From Thermoplasmata archaeon (GTDB lineage: Archaea; Thermoplasmatota; Thermoplasmata; Thermoplasmatales; Thermoplasmataceae), in the NCBI GenBank assembly GCA_021850835.1, contig JAJZKS010000109.1:1-6291 (forward strand): DNA of 6,291 nucleotides, in the 5' to 3' direction. A model generated the notes under the pieces. That model had not been told where the DNA came from and searched no databases. It saw nothing but the letters and a program-made list of their open reading frames with translations. Of this stretch, positions 5,434-6,291 are shown in pieces (the stretch's first letter is position 1; the number at the start of each line of letters is the position of its first letter). Made by a program: the position numbers and the translations under genes.

Positions 5434-6255
5434 CTAGTGCTTCCTCCCCGGAGATCCCCTTCTCCTGTTCCTGTAGCCCAGGTTCCCTCCCCCCACAAAC
5501 CTTATTGCGATGACTATGGCAAGGGAGAACAGTATCATGAGGGCAGAGGAAGTCACTGCTACACCTGGGCCAAGATATCCGTAAGACTGGTAAATTTCTA
5601 CAGAAACAGCCTGGGCACCATTGAAAGGGTAGGTGAGAACATAATTGGCTATGATGGCCACTGATCCGTACTCGCTCATAGCCCTGCTCATGGCTGTCAG
5701 GCTGGAGGATATGATTTCCCGGGAAGCCCCGGGAACCAGTACTGAATAGAGCACCCTCATGCGGGTTGCCCCGAGAGTCATGGCAAAATTTTCAGGTTCA
5801 ACCGGGGATGAAGCGAATACTGACTGCGCTGATCTCAGGTAAATGGGCATGGCAACAAAACTCAGGGCAAGGACAAGGCCCTGAAGCGTATTGAAAAGCC
5901 CGAACCCTATGGAAGTCAGGAACCTTCCAAACGGAGTCAGCGGGCTTCCAATGAATAGAAAGGCAATTCCCACAATGGGATGGGGAATGGAGGCGGGAAG
6001 GTCTGAAACTGCCTCCCAGACAGCATGCGACTTCCGGGACAGTTCAAATGCAAGGGGAGTGAACACCAGAAATATGATGAATGCAGCGAGTGCTGAGGAA
6101 ACAATGGTTACCGCGATGGACACAAACACCGTGCCGCTCAGGCCCATGGCGGAGTGGAATACAACAAATCCGTAGTAGAGGATGAAGATGATGGGGACTG
6201 CAGCGATGGCAACTGAAATCAGCGAAATTGCCCATACCCAGTCCCTTCCTCTCAT
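5434..6255 (-). CDS. ABC transporter permease, molybdate/tungstate (ModB/WtpB) type
   Basis: The 273-residue product is an integral membrane subunit of an ABC importer with about six hydrophobic spans (near 8-33, 40-70, 90-104, 120-141, 193-210 and 230-254). The EAA-type coupling loop that contacts the ATPase is at 153-175 (A-M-T-L-G-A-T-R, ending L-V-P). Two segments recall oxyanion permeases: SDLPASIPHPIVGIAFLF (84-101), like the D-L-P-x-x-I-P-H-x-x-x-G-I-A segment of WtpB/ModB, and SRAMSEYGSVAIIANY (190-205), like their R-A-[IM]-[SG]-E-[FY]-G. Tungstate or molybdate is the best substrate guess; sulfate-type CysT/CysW is the main alternative. The tail (261-273) is strongly basic and presumably cytoplasmic. 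ATG 6255 has AGGGG 8 nt upstream (6264-6268 on the plus strand). The stop abuts the ATPase start, so the two are one operon. Confidence 0.88.
   Translation of the reverse strand: MRGRDWVWAISLISVAIAAVPIIFILYYGFVVFHSAMGLSGTVFVSIAVTIVSSALAAFIIFLVFTPLAFELSRKSHAVWEAVSDLPASIPHPIVGIAFLFIGSPLTPFGRFLTSIGFGLFNTLQGLVLALSFVAMPIYLRSAQSVFASSPVEPENFAMTLGATRMRVLYSVLVPGASREIISSSLTAMSRAMSEYGSVAIIANYVLTYPFNGAQAVSVEIYQSYGYLGPGVAVTSSALMILFSLAIVIAIRFVGGGNLGYRNRRRGSPGRKH
5443..5447 (-). promoter_or_regulatory. Shine-Dalgarno site of the ABC ATPase gene
   Basis: The minus strand reads GGAGG, 9 nt before ATG 5433, within the last codons of the permease. It is the strongest ribosome site in the window and fixes the ATPase start at the base right after the permease stop. 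Confidence 0.6.
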
Positions 6256-6291
6256 TTAGTGCGCCCCTGGGAACTATATGGCTCCAGCTGA
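6252..6291 (-). CDS. Possible 3' end of the gene upstream of the permease (substrate-binding protein?)
   Basis: One minus-strand frame is open from the right edge and stops at TGA (6254-6252), overlapping the permease ATG as ATGA. It encodes QLEPYSSQGRTK. Given the tight packing of this operon, and because importers of this type usually have a solute-binding protein gene next to the permease, this could be its C-terminus. Twelve codons are too few to prove coding or identify a family, and another frame is also open across this stretch. Confidence 0.3.
   Translation of the reverse strand, partial: QLEPYSSQGRTK

Noticed and set aside
5437..6175. Plus-strand frames at 5437-5664 and 5891-6175
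   Set aside because: Both are antisense to the permease, whose EAA loop and membrane spans are clear, and neither resembles a known protein.

Overview
The window reads as archaeal chromosome, most likely Thermoplasmata (Thermoplasmatales-like). This is an inference. It rests on frequent AGG arginine codons, a TATA-like element about 34 bp before a regulator start that lacks a Shine-Dalgarno site (leaderless style), a tandem-winged-helix Lrp-like regulator, GGAGG/GAGGGG ribosome sites at internal operon genes, and T-tracts rather than hairpin terminators. Base composition is near 50% GC by eye. No rRNA, tRNA, CRISPR array, insertion sequence or long repeat is visible, and no gene-free stretch exceeds about 125 bp.

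Layout. (1) Positions 1-1948, minus strand: an Lrp/AsnC-like regulator followed by a major facilitator transporter that runs off the left edge. (2) Positions 1949-2071: a divergent intergenic region with a TATA-like element flanked by short inverted arms. (3) Positions 2072-4831, plus strand: egtB (hercynine sulfoxide synthase), egtD (histidine trimethyltransferase; 20 bp overlap with egtB) and, 44 bp on, a Nudix hydrolase of the Ap4A hydrolase type. (4) Positions 4840-6291, minus strand: a tightly packed ABC importer operon with a possible 3' end of an upstream gene, a ModB/WtpB-type permease and a short ATPase. Its end converges on the Nudix gene with only 8 bp between stop codons.

How the genes fit together. 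EgtD should convert histidine to hercynine with three S-adenosylmethionines, and EgtB should join hercynine to a thiol to give the sulfoxide precursor of ergothioneine. The EgtB has the features expected of cysteine-using (type II) enzymes, and the window has no egtA, egtC or egtE, so the pathway would be a short one with its C-S lyase encoded elsewhere. The divergent regulator is the natural candidate controller of the egt operon, and the transporter behind it a candidate metabolite carrier; both are inference from position. The ABC importer looks unrelated (molybdate/tungstate-type oxyanion) and is mainly notable for an ATPase that lacks the Q-loop glutamine.
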